DNA of 34,130 nucleotides from a virus. Location of the stretch: IMG/VR virus record IMGVR_UViG_3300021379_001127, positions 1 to 34,130 of that record; one strand, written 5' to 3'. The notes beneath the pieces are model-generated. The model saw only the letters and a program-made list of their open reading frames with translations, did not search any database and was not told the origin of the DNA. Shown one piece after another: positions 21,484 through 29,389 of the stretch (position 1 is the first letter of the stretch; each line of letters opens with the position of its first letter). The translations under genes and the position numbers were made by a program.

Positions 21484-23606
21484 TAAATTCTTCTTTCAAA
21501 TTCTTTTATTCTTGGAATTAATGAATTTTCTAAAAATTGCTCATCAATTATTCCACCATTTATCTGTAATGTAATGCCACCACTAGGCCTGTTTGATTGA
21601 GCTAATAATCTATTTGCTGCATCTTCTAAACGTCCATTGTTGATATCTTGAAGCGCTGCTTCTCCTGCTTGTCTGGTTCCACCTGCTGAGACTACAAACT
21701 CTCGGCCATTCTCACCTACTGAGATGTTCTCTTGGCCACTTTCTCCAGTCATGCCACCTTTGAAGAATTGCTGAGATTCTATGAGAGCCACTTGTGAAGC
21801 CCCTGCAATACCAGTAGCAATAGCCAATGGAGTAATTACCCCTGCTTTTGTGACTGCTGCTGCAGTATTTACAATGGCTTCTAATTGCGCTGCTCTTTTC
21901 CTAAATAATGCTGTCCTCTTTGCAGACCTTTGAAGCTCCTTTTCACGCTTAACATCCAAAGCTTTAAGCTTCTCATCTCTACGTCTTGCAAGTTCTTCTT
22001 CTTTTTTAGCATTTCCCTCTGCCGCCTTGATTTGTTGAGCAAATGATTCTTCTATTTTTTGCTGTCTTTCATCAAATCTACTATTAATATTGTTTTGATC
22101 TTTTTGATAAATATTGTTTAAGGTAGTTGATGCAATACTTGCGAATTCGCCAATTTGATTAAATTGATTTTCCAAATCATTGCGGCGCTGCTGCTCAATT
22201 TCTTTTTGAAGCTCTGCTATTTCCATCATGCGAGCCTTCTCAACTTCTGTTGTAGCTCCCAAGTATTCTACTCTTTTATCATAGGTTTCTTTTATTTCAG
22301 CTAATCTGAGATCATTTTCACTTTTGAAGAAATTGGTTAGATCTCTTTCCATTTCTTTTTGTTTATCAGCAAAAGCTTCTTTCTCAGCTTGCTCTTTATC
22401 TTGCTCTTCCTTTATTTTATTAAAGATCTCATCGAGCATTTTTTCTTGTTCTTGAAGCTGCTTTTCTTCAATCTTAATTAATTCCTTTGCATGGCGCTCG
22501 GCTGCTCGCTCTGCTTCTTTTCTTCTCTTTTCTCGGAATCTTCTAGCATTTATTAACTTTTGCTCTGCTATTCTTTCCGCATTTTTTTCAGCTAATTCAG
22601 CAAGCTTTTTTTCTTCATCATGGGCCTTTTTGTTGGCATCCATCTTTTTCAAAAGATTAGTGATTTCTTTATCTGTTGTTTCCTCATCCCGTTTTTCAAG
22701 CTCTTTTTTGAAGTCTAAGAAATCACCAATTTCTTTTACAATTTGGCTCCAACCTAAAGCAGTATCCACTAATAAACCTAAAGTGTCCTTGAGGACAGGC
22801 TTTAATGCTTCAAATATTTGAATCATACCTGGGCCTGCAATTCCCACCGCAGTTTGAAGCTCCATAAAGGCATTTGTAATTAATGGGATCATTTCGTCTG
22901 CAATTGGCGTTAATGAACCTTGAGCAGCAGTCTCAAGTCTTAATAATTCATCATTAAATGCTTCTGCTTCTTTGCCTGCTTCCTCTGAGAAAGCAATACC
23001 TAATGCTTCGGCTTCTGATATTTGTCTTTTTAAACCTTCTGAGCCTTGATTTAGTGTATTAATTAGATTTTTACCAGATCGCCCAAAGATCTCTTGAGCC
23101 TTTGCAGCTTTCATTACTCCATCTGGCATTTCTTTAAATTTATCTGCCACTTCAAACAAAAGCTGATCATTAGTCTTTAATACACCATTTGAATCTTCTA
23201 TTTGAATTCCTAAATCTGTAAATCCACGTTGAGCAGTTGCTAATCCGCTTTGAGCATCCGCAACAGTTCTTGATAGCTTTGCCATCCCTTTTTCAACAGT
23301 CTTTAAATCGGATCCACCTAATTGAGCAGCATGGCCCATACCACTCAAGAATTCAGTAGTTACTCCAAATTCTCGACCTAGCTTTGTGATCTTGTCTCTT
23401 GAGCCTGCTACTTCTTTGGAGAATGCAAATAAAGCTGCTCCACCTGCTGCGGCTGTGGCTCCAATTGCTGCCAAACCTTTAGATACAGCTATAATTGACT
23501 GAGATGCAGTTAATGAATTTTCACCAGTCTTTTTTACTTCACCTTGGAATTTCCTTAACTTTGGAGTTCCTTTATCATCTATTTCAATGCTAAATTCAAG
23601 AGCCAT
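21483..23606 (-). CDS. Tail tape measure protein
   Basis: The 707-residue protein has an N-terminal Ala/Gly-rich region with hydrophobic helices (GLAAIGATAAAGGAALFAF). It continues with TMP-type blocks (KITKLGREFGVTTEFLSGMGHAAQ, FGRSGKNLINTLNQGSEGL), then a very long charged coiled coil rich in Glu, Lys, Arg and Gln (residues ~290-580), and a hydrophobic Ala-rich stretch near 590. At roughly 1.5 Å per residue it predicts a tail of about 100 nm. It follows the frameshifted assembly-chaperone pair and starts 11 nt inside the second ORF of that pair. No lysozyme or peptidase domain is evident. Confidence 0.88.
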   Translation of the reverse strand: MALEFSIEIDDKGTPKLRKFQGEVKKTGENSLTASQSIIAVSKGLAAIGATAAAGGAALFAFSKEVAGSRDKITKLGREFGVTTEFLSGMGHAAQLGGSDLKTVEKGMAKLSRTVADAQSGLATAQRGFTDLGIQIEDSNGVLKTNDQLLFEVADKFKEMPDGVMKAAKAQEIFGRSGKNLINTLNQGSEGLKRQISEAEALGIAFSEEAGKEAEAFNDELLRLETAAQGSLTPIADEMIPLITNAFMELQTAVGIAGPGMIQIFEALKPVLKDTLGLLVDTALGWSQIVKEIGDFLDFKKELEKRDEETTDKEITNLLKKMDANKKAHDEEKKLAELAEKNAERIAEQKLINARRFREKRRKEAERAAERHAKELIKIEEKQLQEQEKMLDEIFNKIKEEQDKEQAEKEAFADKQKEMERDLTNFFKSENDLRLAEIKETYDKRVEYLGATTEVEKARMMEIAELQKEIEQQRRNDLENQFNQIGEFASIASTTLNNIYQKDQNNINSRFDERQQKIEESFAQQIKAAEGNAKKEEELARRRDEKLKALDVKREKELQRSAKRTALFRKRAAQLEAIVNTAAAVTKAGVITPLAIATGIAGASQVALIESQQFFKGGMTGESGQENISVGENGREFVVSAGGTRQAGEAALQDINNGRLEDAANRLLAQSNRPSGGITLQINGGIIDEQFLENSLIPRIKEFERRI

Positions 23607-24045
23607 TTTTCCTCTGCTGCTTTAGTCTTTCAGTCAAGATACTATTCCTAATATAGCTTGTTTTTAGAGATAGTAACTCCATAAACTCAGAAGCTGAAAG
23701 ATCTACTTCGCCCTCCATATATGGTGTAAACATTGCAGTAGGTAGTTTGATGCCATCGTAAGGACTTAAAGAATAGATTTGCTCACTAATTACTTCAAAC
23801 TTTTCAAGCGCCCCACCTAAAAGAAAGTTTAATGGATTGCCTTCAAGTTGTTCTTTGTGGATGATTGATTTAACATTTTTTAAATGTTTACAATATCCCT
23901 CTTTCAAGCAAAAGGGAACCCCATCTACAAGCTCATCAGCTTCTTCTGGATCTTCCCTACATGAGATACATGAATTTTGCTCGAATCCATATTCTTTAAT
24001 CTTGAGCCATTTCAGTAAATTTTTTTTTAGCTCCGTTTTTAACAG
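23596..24045 (-). CDS. Downstream part of tail assembly chaperone, expressed by frameshift (T-like)
   Basis: This frame is open from 24045 to 23596 and overlaps the end of the preceding gene. It contains no ATG until deep in the product, so an independent start is unlikely; a TTG at 23907 would lose a Cys-rich segment. The region before that TTG encodes a zinc-like motif (CISC...CLKEGYC). The frame is +1 (or -2) relative to the upstream gene, and the two overlap across a run of nine A (24020-24028). This is the gpG-gpGT arrangement found between major tail and tape measure genes in most siphophages. The fusion would bind tail tube and tape measure during tail assembly. Confidence 0.8.
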   Translation of the reverse strand: MLKTELKKNLLKWLKIKEYGFEQNSCISCREDPEEADELVDGVPFCLKEGYCKHLKNVKSIIHKEQLEGNPLNFLLGGALEKFEVISEQIYSLSPYDGIKLPTAMFTPYMEGEVDLSASEFMELLSLKTSYIRNSILTERLKQQRKNGS

Positions 24046-24427
24046 CTATCACAAAATCCCTAAAATCATCATCATTAAAATATAAATCCTCAAAAAATAT
24101 AAGTTTGTGATCTTTTGGAAGTGAATTAAAATCTATCACTGTTCCCTCTTGATCCACCAAATTCTTTACATCTGCAACAAACTCTAAGCAGAATGTACTC
24201 ATTTGAGAGTCTGTTATATACTTTTCATCTGGTGTTAGTTCAATTTCATCAAGCTTTCCATCTGCTATCTTTTTATAGATCTCTTTCCTGTCTTCTGTGG
24301 ATCTATTTTTAAATGGATTATGATCTAAGTTAAATTTATTTAGATCTGCTTGCGATACTCTTTTAAAATGGATCTCAGTACCATCTTCAATAAATACTGG
24401 GCCTTTTGGCTGAAATGATAGCGCCAT
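23996..24427 (-). CDS. Tail assembly chaperone, upstream product (G-like)
   Basis: The start at 24427 follows AAAAAGGAGACTAGA and is preferred over an ATG at 24451 without SD. The 143-residue product (MALSFQPKGPVFIEDGTEIHF...) ends KKKFTEMAQD. It lies between the major tail protein terminator and the tape measure gene, the standard place for gpG-type chaperones. Its last codons contain the nine-A slippery run. It is preceded by a copy of the phage promoter-like motif. Confidence 0.8.
   Translation of the reverse strand: MALSFQPKGPVFIEDGTEIHFKRVSQADLNKFNLDHNPFKNRSTEDRKEIYKKIADGKLDEIELTPDEKYITDSQMSTFCLEFVADVKNLVDQEGTVIDFNSLPKDHKLIFFEDLYFNDDDFRDFVIAVKNGAKKKFTEMAQD
24020..24028 (-). promoter_or_regulatory. 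Slippery nine-A run for programmed frameshift
   Basis: The minus strand reads GCT AAA AAA AAA TTT in the upstream gene. A shift of +1 or -2 on the Lys codons leads into AAT TTA CTG and the long second frame. A -1 shift would meet TGA within three codons, so the canonical -1 event is excluded. Polymerase slippage on nine A could give the same result. Confidence 0.7.
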
Positions 24428-24454
24428 TCTAGTCTCCTTTTTATTCTCCATAAA

Positions 24455-24470
24455 TAAATATAACTTGTTT
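24455..24470 (-). promoter_or_regulatory. Copy of the intergenic AAACAAGTTATATTTA motif
   Basis: The 16 bases are identical to those at 31159-31174. They lie right behind the major tail protein terminator and 28 nt before the ATG of the tail chaperone gene, with a TATATT box inside. No good -35 box is present, so it may need a phage activator. Confidence 0.55.
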
Positions 24471-24480
24471 AAAATAAAAA

Positions 24481-24511
24481 AAGCCCCCTGGTGGAGAATT
24501 CCAGGAGGCTT
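24481..24511 (-). terminator. Intrinsic terminator after the major tail protein gene
   Basis: AAGCCTCCTGG (24511-24501) pairs with CCAGGGGGCTT (24491-24481) with one G-U pair and a 9-nt loop, followed by a run of T on the minus strand. Terminators directly after abundant structural genes are common in phages. Confidence 0.88.
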
Positions 24512-24532
24512 AAGAAGGTTCGAACCTAGTCT

Positions 24533-25708
24533 TTAACCTTCGTAACGAAGTCCATTCTCACTATTTGCATTTGAAAGCATCATATAAAATGGTGTTTCTG
24601 GATACAATAGAGTTTGCTCAGTTCCACTAATCGAACGCTCAGTAGTAAATGGATCTGCTTGGCATGGAATGTGCGCTTCAGCAGTAATATTGATTTTTGA
24701 ACCATCTGATACTTCTGGCTCTGCACTAATAACATTTAATGCAGGGAAAAGAAGATCCAATGATTTATCACCACGAACAAAAGCGATTTTTAGCTGGCAT
24801 TCAGTATCTGTTTGCTCATAGTTTTTATAATCAATAGTATCGTGCTTGTTGATCTGAAATTCAACTTGAACAGTCTGCTCACCAGTTGATACTGGCTCTG
24901 CTCTGCTTAATCCGTTGTTTGAAGTACCAGTAGGGAAAAGATCATCTGCCACCCCTTGAGATACTGTTACAGAAAAGTTAAAAATAGCTTTATCAATAGC
25001 TGAACCAACTGGGCCAAATTCACAAGTAGCATGGCGCATAAAAAACTTATTTTCATCACATCCAACTCGATCAGTCCAGGTAGATGATTCTGTTTTAGCT
25101 GTATCATATGCTGCAATCTCACCCTGCCCACTCATTTCAAGCATTAATGGATTTTTAGATTCGCATGATAGAGTAAATTCAGAAATATTTGCATTTTCGC
25201 AGAATTTATCGTAAGGCCCCATCTCAGTACCTATTTTTAAATAAGTATTGATTTGATCTGCTGCATTATAAGCAGGAGAAAGAGAAAGGTTTGCAGTTGC
25301 CAATGCCGCTTCTGCCGATGTGTAGAGGCGCTGATCTTTACCTTGTGGCTGCAAAGTAATTAAATGAGCATACTTTGTTGTATCATAGTTAATTGGGCCG
25401 CTAAGATCTTCATAACCCATAGCAGATACAAGCTCAGTTAGTGAATTATCAACAAATACAGAAGTCGAACCTGTCCAAGTAACTGGAACATTTGATACTT
25501 CTTTATCTTTTAAAAATTGATTACCAGTAGAAGAAACATCTTGATATTTCTCTGGTGTATCTGTGATGGTTAATTCATTCCATCTTGTTTGTGAATTCGC
25601 TCCAGTAGTTGGATAAGTTCCACCACCATAAAGCTCTGCGCTAGTTGGTGTATTACCTACTGCTTTCTTTAGTCCATGCCTTAAAGCATAATCTTTACTT
25701 TGTGCCAT
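24533..25708 (-). CDS. Major tail (tube) protein
   Basis: The 391-residue protein is beta-rich, Thr/Ser-rich and without coiled coils, and lies between the tail terminator-like gene and the assembly chaperones. A terminator follows it directly, as after the capsid gene. N-terminal MAQSKDYALRHGLKKAVG and middle blocks (SEFTLSCESKNPLMLEMSGQ, EFQINKHDTIDYKNYEQTDTE) are typical of tube proteins of the larger kind that carry an extra Ig-like domain. It is larger than lambda gpV (246 residues). A tail-tube role is inferred from order and composition. Confidence 0.72.
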   Translation of the reverse strand: MAQSKDYALRHGLKKAVGNTPTSAELYGGGTYPTTGANSQTRWNELTITDTPEKYQDVSSTGNQFLKDKEVSNVPVTWTGSTSVFVDNSLTELVSAMGYEDLSGPINYDTTKYAHLITLQPQGKDQRLYTSAEAALATANLSLSPAYNAADQINTYLKIGTEMGPYDKFCENANISEFTLSCESKNPLMLEMSGQGEIAAYDTAKTESSTWTDRVGCDENKFFMRHATCEFGPVGSAIDKAIFNFSVTVSQGVADDLFPTGTSNNGLSRAEPVSTGEQTVQVEFQINKHDTIDYKNYEQTDTECQLKIAFVRGDKSLDLLFPALNVISAEPEVSDGSKINITAEAHIPCQADPFTTERSISGTEQTLLYPETPFYMMLSNANSENGLRYEG

Positions 25709-25713
25709 TTTAT

Positions 25714-26196
25714 TTATACTCCTAGTTTTTCGTCAAAACCTAATGTAAATGATTGAGATACCACAACAGTATTTGTTGAATATCCGATTTGTTGTTGTAA
25801 TTCTGAATTGAGAAGATCTGCATCCACATCGCCGCCATCTTGACCATTTAAGTATGCTCTGAAAGCATCTCTTAGATCTTTTGACCATGCCAATGTAGCT
25901 TGATAACTTGCTAAATCTTCTTCTCTGTTACCTGTTTTCCGCAAGTAACCATGAACTGTAATCTCTATATGCGTTCTTGAGCAGCTTTTAGTTGAAAACT
26001 CTGGAACAATTGTCTGATTAGCAATAATGGTAACTCTTGGATAATCAGCATCTTTTAAACCTCTATCATTAAAAGATTCCACTCCATACTGAACACCATT
26101 AGCCACCACAGTATTATGATAACCGCCCACTGCGCTGATTGCTTGATAATACGATCCAAGCTCTGCTATTAGCTGTCCAGATTTATCGGATGGCAT
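25714..26196 (-). CDS. Tail terminator-like protein
   Basis: The 160-residue protein sits directly upstream of the major tail gene, the position of lambda gpU. It has an alternating strand-helix pattern with a central THIEITVHGYLRKTG strand and a following helix (ASYQATLAWSKDLRDAFRAYL), matching the general fold of tail terminators that cap the tube and join it to the head. The match rests on position and secondary-structure pattern, not on a named family. Confidence 0.6.
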   Translation of the reverse strand: MPSDKSGQLIAELGSYYQAISAVGGYHNTVVANGVQYGVESFNDRGLKDADYPRVTIIANQTIVPEFSTKSCSRTHIEITVHGYLRKTGNREEDLASYQATLAWSKDLRDAFRAYLNGQDGGDVDADLLNSELQQQIGYSTNTVVVSQSFTLGFDEKLGV

Positions 26197-26414
26197 TACT
26201 CGTTAACCTCAATGCAATCTTCGCATTTTCCATCTTGATCCTTGCACTTCGCACACTCTTTAGTTTTCTTTTTTTTCTTTTTTGGTGTTTCAACTACCAA
26301 GCAGCCTTCAAGATGAACACCATTTGGAACGATGCAATCCAAAAGAATACATTCTTTGCAAATATCACCACTCGCAAGAGTTACTTTTTCTAATTTCTGT
26401 TCTCTATAAATCAT
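26196..26414 (-). CDS. Small protein with two Cys4 clusters
   Basis: The 72-residue protein has eight cysteines in two sets of four (CKECILLDC...C near residues 19-38; CAKCKDQDGKCEDC near 54-67) separated by a poly-Lys linker. Each set could bind one Zn2+. It is unusual to find such a protein inside the head-tail joining block. It overlaps its upstream neighbour by 4 nt and meets the next in a 1-nt overlap, so it is clearly part of the operon. No family recognised. Confidence 0.7.
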   Translation of the reverse strand: MIYREQKLEKVTLASGDICKECILLDCIVPNGVHLEGCLVVETPKKKKKKTKECAKCKDQDGKCEDCIEVNE

Positions 26415-27040
26415 ATCTTTGCCAAGCTTCTTTCTTTTAGTGTTCTATCTAAATAAAATTTATTTATTTTACTCCACCTACGCAATGCTTTTCCGAGTCC
26501 TTGCCTAACTATTCTCTTTTGGCCTCTTCTAATGTTTTTAACCTTGCCATTTGGAGATGTAATCTTTTCTTTTTTTCCACCATTTTCAAATATTCCAAAT
26601 ATTCTGTCATACTTTCCTTTTAAGGAATAAATGGCTTTGATTTGTCTATTTGTTTTTATGATTCGTACATCGATACCTTCATTTGAAGCTGAATATAATG
26701 TACTGGATCCTAATGGGCCTTTTGAAAAGTTTAATTCTTGAAATATATTAGGCAATGATCCACCTCGATCCACTAATTTGCTTTTGTGGAAAGTTGGATC
26801 ACCGCCTCTTTTTCTAGTTAAGTTCGCTCCTGGTACTGGAGCATATTGTGGTCTTTTCCCAGATGAAATCCTTGAATTTACACCATTCAAAAAACCTTCT
26901 CTTTTAATAACAATCTGAGCTAAGTTTATAATCTCTGCATGAGCGCCACCAATAGAAGACTGAATCGAATTAATATCCTTTTCAATCTTCTTTAGTGAAG
27001 GCTTCATGTTCACAAATTCAAAACCGCTTTTCTTTGCCAT
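26411..27040 (-). CDS. Virion morphogenesis / head-tail joining protein (gpZ or HK97 gp10-like)
   Basis: The 209-residue basic protein has an N-terminal helical region and a middle block TFHKSKLVDRGGSLPNIFQELNF... that resembles the 'L..SG.L..S' turn of phage tail completion and gp10-type proteins. Arg/Lys-rich C-terminal half (RRGQKRIVRQGLGKALRRW) may touch DNA or the connector. Order (capsid, small gene, this gene, terminator-like gene, tail tube) supports the call. It overlaps both neighbours slightly. Confidence 0.6.
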   Translation of the reverse strand: MAKKSGFEFVNMKPSLKKIEKDINSIQSSIGGAHAEIINLAQIVIKREGFLNGVNSRISSGKRPQYAPVPGANLTRKRGGDPTFHKSKLVDRGGSLPNIFQELNFSKGPLGSSTLYSASNEGIDVRIIKTNRQIKAIYSLKGKYDRIFGIFENGGKKEKITSPNGKVKNIRRGQKRIVRQGLGKALRRWSKINKFYLDRTLKERSLAKI

Positions 27041-27264
27041 TATTCTTCTTCTTTGGGCTTTCTTCCACGTTTAGCTTTTGGCTTTGGTTCAGCGCATCTG
27101 AAAGTCTGTCTTTCTCCATAAATGATCTTTACTTTAGGCCATTTAGTTGGATTGTCGCTTACCATTTTCTTAGCTTGCTTGTTTATCTCCGTAAAGTTGC
27201 CAGTTGCTAAAGCTTCAAATTCTCCAGTTTCTTCATCCACTCCGATTAATACAGAATATTTCAT
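27040..27264 (-). CDS. Small basic protein after the capsid gene
   Basis: The 74-residue product has a beta-like N-terminus (YSVLIGVDEETGEFEALATG) and a very basic Pro/Lys tail (EPKPKAKRGRKPKEEE) like an AT-hook. AAAAGGAGAAAAAT precedes the ATG, immediately downstream of the capsid terminator. It may be a head-associated or DNA-contacting protein. No family recognised. Confidence 0.65.
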   Translation of the reverse strand: MKYSVLIGVDEETGEFEALATGNFTEINKQAKKMVSDNPTKWPKVKIIYGERQTFRCAEPKPKAKRGRKPKEEE

Positions 27265-27280
27265 ATTTTTCTCCTTTTAT

Positions 27281-27308
27281 AAAAAAAGCCCCTCCCATTG
27301 GAGAGGCT
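27281..27308 (-). terminator. Intrinsic terminator after the major capsid gene
   Basis: AGCCTCTCC (27308-27300) pairs with GGAGGGGCT (27295-27287) with one G-U pair around a 4-nt loop and is followed by seven T on the minus strand. It would lower expression of genes downstream relative to the capsid. Confidence 0.9.
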
Positions 27309-27334
27309 CATGTTTTGTTATGATTTGAACTCTA

Positions 27335-28237
27335 TTAAGCAGATATAAGTCTTGCAAGGCGAGTAGCATCGCAAACTTGACGACCAATAAGAAGTTCAAC
27401 AGTACCAAATACTGCACCAGATGCAGGATCTGTATGCTTGCGGAATTGCATAGTAAGACCATTTGGCGCCTGCATAGTTTCAACCATTTGAACTAAAGCA
27501 GTTGATTCTGGATCTTGAATAGCAGGAAGACCAGTAGCCACTGCCATTGCAGATTTATCAGTAATGAAACCAACTAGATTCTCAACACCTACTGCACCAG
27601 CAGAAGTAGCAAGAACATTAGAAGACATAGTATCAAAATCGTATAGTTTACGAACTACTGCATCACGCAAAGTCTCATCAGTTGCTGCTTTATCCCATTC
27701 TGCCAAGTTAGCATCTTTTAGAAGAGAAGCATAGTATGGGTTAGTTAAGATCATTGAACGCTCATCAGCAGCGTATTGGCCATCTTGAGCAGTGTTCCAA
27801 AGATCAGCCACATCAACGTGATCAAATGTAGAAGCTGCGCCAGTGAAACCAACAGTAGTATAGTTTGCAGCAGTGATTAGGTCATAAACGTATTTGTTTG
27901 CGCCTTCTGCAACCGCTACAACAGCACCCTTCATCATGCGAGCCATGTCAAAGTAAGTAGTTTGTGCTGAGATTGTGAAAGTTGACTTGATATGTTTATC
28001 AAGAGTTACATTCACATAAGATACACCACCACCATCTTCTGTTTCGTAGTTGTTAGTAGATACGTTAAAATCTGAACTAGAGTTTTTGGAATAAACTCCA
28101 ACTTTCAGAACATCACCCTCTTCTTTACCTTCGTCTGAAAGTTTAGTTGAGAACGATTCAAGCTCTACAAAAGCAGGGCTTTTTGAATCAATCGCTTCCT
28201 GTGCGATTTCTGTAATTTCTTGACTTGTAACTGCCAT
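27335..28237 (-). CDS. Major capsid protein
   Basis: The 300-residue protein has features of HK97-fold coats: an N-terminal arm (SKSPAFVELESFSTKLSDEG), an extended beta-hairpin region (VGVYSKNSSSDFNVSTNNYETEDGG), an A-domain-like segment (ERSMILTNPYYASLLKDANLAEWDK) and a C-terminal strand (GAVFGTVELLIGRQVCDATRLARLIS). It follows the protease/scaffold gene, is Ala-rich, and is followed by a strong terminator. The exact sub-family cannot be named, but order and length fit. No decoration protein is obvious between it and the protease. Confidence 0.82.
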   Translation of the reverse strand: MAVTSQEITEIAQEAIDSKSPAFVELESFSTKLSDEGKEEGDVLKVGVYSKNSSSDFNVSTNNYETEDGGGVSYVNVTLDKHIKSTFTISAQTTYFDMARMMKGAVVAVAEGANKYVYDLITAANYTTVGFTGAASTFDHVDVADLWNTAQDGQYAADERSMILTNPYYASLLKDANLAEWDKAATDETLRDAVVRKLYDFDTMSSNVLATSAGAVGVENLVGFITDKSAMAVATGLPAIQDPESTALVQMVETMQAPNGLTMQFRKHTDPASGAVFGTVELLIGRQVCDATRLARLISA

Positions 28238-28249
28238 GATAGTAATTCC

Positions 28250-29389
28250 TTATTTTAATTTGTTAATTTTTTTGATGATTTCTCTTTTTGCAGCAGGATT
28301 CTTTTCCTTCGCCGCAAGTTTTCTTAATGATTCAATTGTCTCTTCTTCTGATTCTTTCAAATCTAAAGCTTTTGGAGCATTCGAATTAAGTTTCTTTAAA
28401 ATATCGCCTTTTTCGACTTCTTCACGATTTGCAGTCAATTGAAGTTCTTTAGCATTTTGAATAATTCTTTTTTGAGCATCAACAATAGTTGATTTCTCTT
28501 TAATTAATTCTTCTACTAAATCCTCTTGACCTTTAAAAGCAAGCGCCTTGATCTCAGCTTGGCGAATAAATTCTTCTTCAAGCTTCTCAGCAGCATAAAG
28601 CTCCATCTCTTCCAAAGTGAAATACTCAGATTCCTCTTCTTCTTCTTCGATAGCTGCAAGCTCTTCTTCTAGATCTTCTTCAAGCAAAGCTTCTTCTGCT
28701 TCTGCTATAATTTGAAGATCTTCGAATTCTACTTCTTGCTCAATTTCTTCCTCAACTAAAGCCTCTTCTTGAACCTCAAGCTCAGCTTCAGCCACTTCAT
28801 TATGAATAACTTCTTTTTGATTCATTTCTGTTAGCTCCATTGGTGCGTTTTTATAAAAATATTTTGTTTTTTGATCTTTGGAAACACAAGCTGCAACTTT
28901 ATTGAAAGTCGCTACTGAGTCTGCAAAACCTTTTTCAATTGCATCTGTTGGATTTAACCAGGTTTCTTCATCCATCATTTGACGAATCTCACCTTCATCC
29001 AATCCAGTAGCTTGAACATAAATATTAACAAGTTCATTAGTCATTAAATCTAATAAGTCTGCTTCTTGACGTAGATCTTTGGCTTCTCCCATCATGCCTG
29101 TCCAAGGATTGTGGATCATAATAAATGAGCCTTCATTCATTACTAGCTCATCACCACCCAAAGCAATAATGGAAGCTATTGAAGCCGCCCATCCATCTAC
29201 AATTACCTTGACATTGCCTGCATAAGATTTAAGTAGATTATAAATAGTGATACCCTCTTGGACTTCACCACCTACTGAATTGATTCTTACTTCAATATCT
29301 TCGCCATTTGCGAATTCTAACTCTCTTGCAAACATCTCGGAAGTAGTACCCATTCCACCGATTTCATTGAATACTAAAATGGTTCTCAT
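28250..29389 (-). CDS. ClpP-like prohead protease fused to acidic scaffold-like region
   Basis: Residues 1-190 form a ClpP/S14-type protease: GWAAS with Ser70 as the likely nucleophile and MIHNPW with His93. The remaining ~190 residues are extremely acidic and helical (EEEIEQEVEFEDLQIIAEAEEALLEE...), as in lambda gpC/Nu3, where the scaffold is fused to or nested in the protease gene. The protease cleaves scaffold and itself during prohead maturation. The gene overlaps the portal stop by 4 nt. A nested internal start for a free scaffold (for example a Met near residue 210, MNQKEVIHNE) is possible. Confidence 0.9.
   Translation of the reverse strand: MRTILVFNEIGGMGTTSEMFARELEFANGEDIEVRINSVGGEVQEGITIYNLLKSYAGNVKVIVDGWAASIASIIALGGDELVMNEGSFIMIHNPWTGMMGEAKDLRQEADLLDLMTNELVNIYVQATGLDEGEIRQMMDEETWLNPTDAIEKGFADSVATFNKVAACVSKDQKTKYFYKNAPMELTEMNQKEVIHNEVAEAELEVQEEALVEEEIEQEVEFEDLQIIAEAEEALLEEDLEEELAAIEEEEEESEYFTLEEMELYAAEKLEEEFIRQAEIKALAFKGQEDLVEELIKEKSTIVDAQKRIIQNAKELQLTANREEVEKGDILKKLNSNAPKALDLKESEEETIESLRKLAAKEKNPAAKREIIKKINKLK

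Noticed and set aside
23596-23907. Independent 103-codon gene starting at TTG 23907
   Set aside because: The frame is open further upstream to 24045 with a Cys-rich segment, and the overlap has a slippery A-run, so expression by frameshift is the better model.
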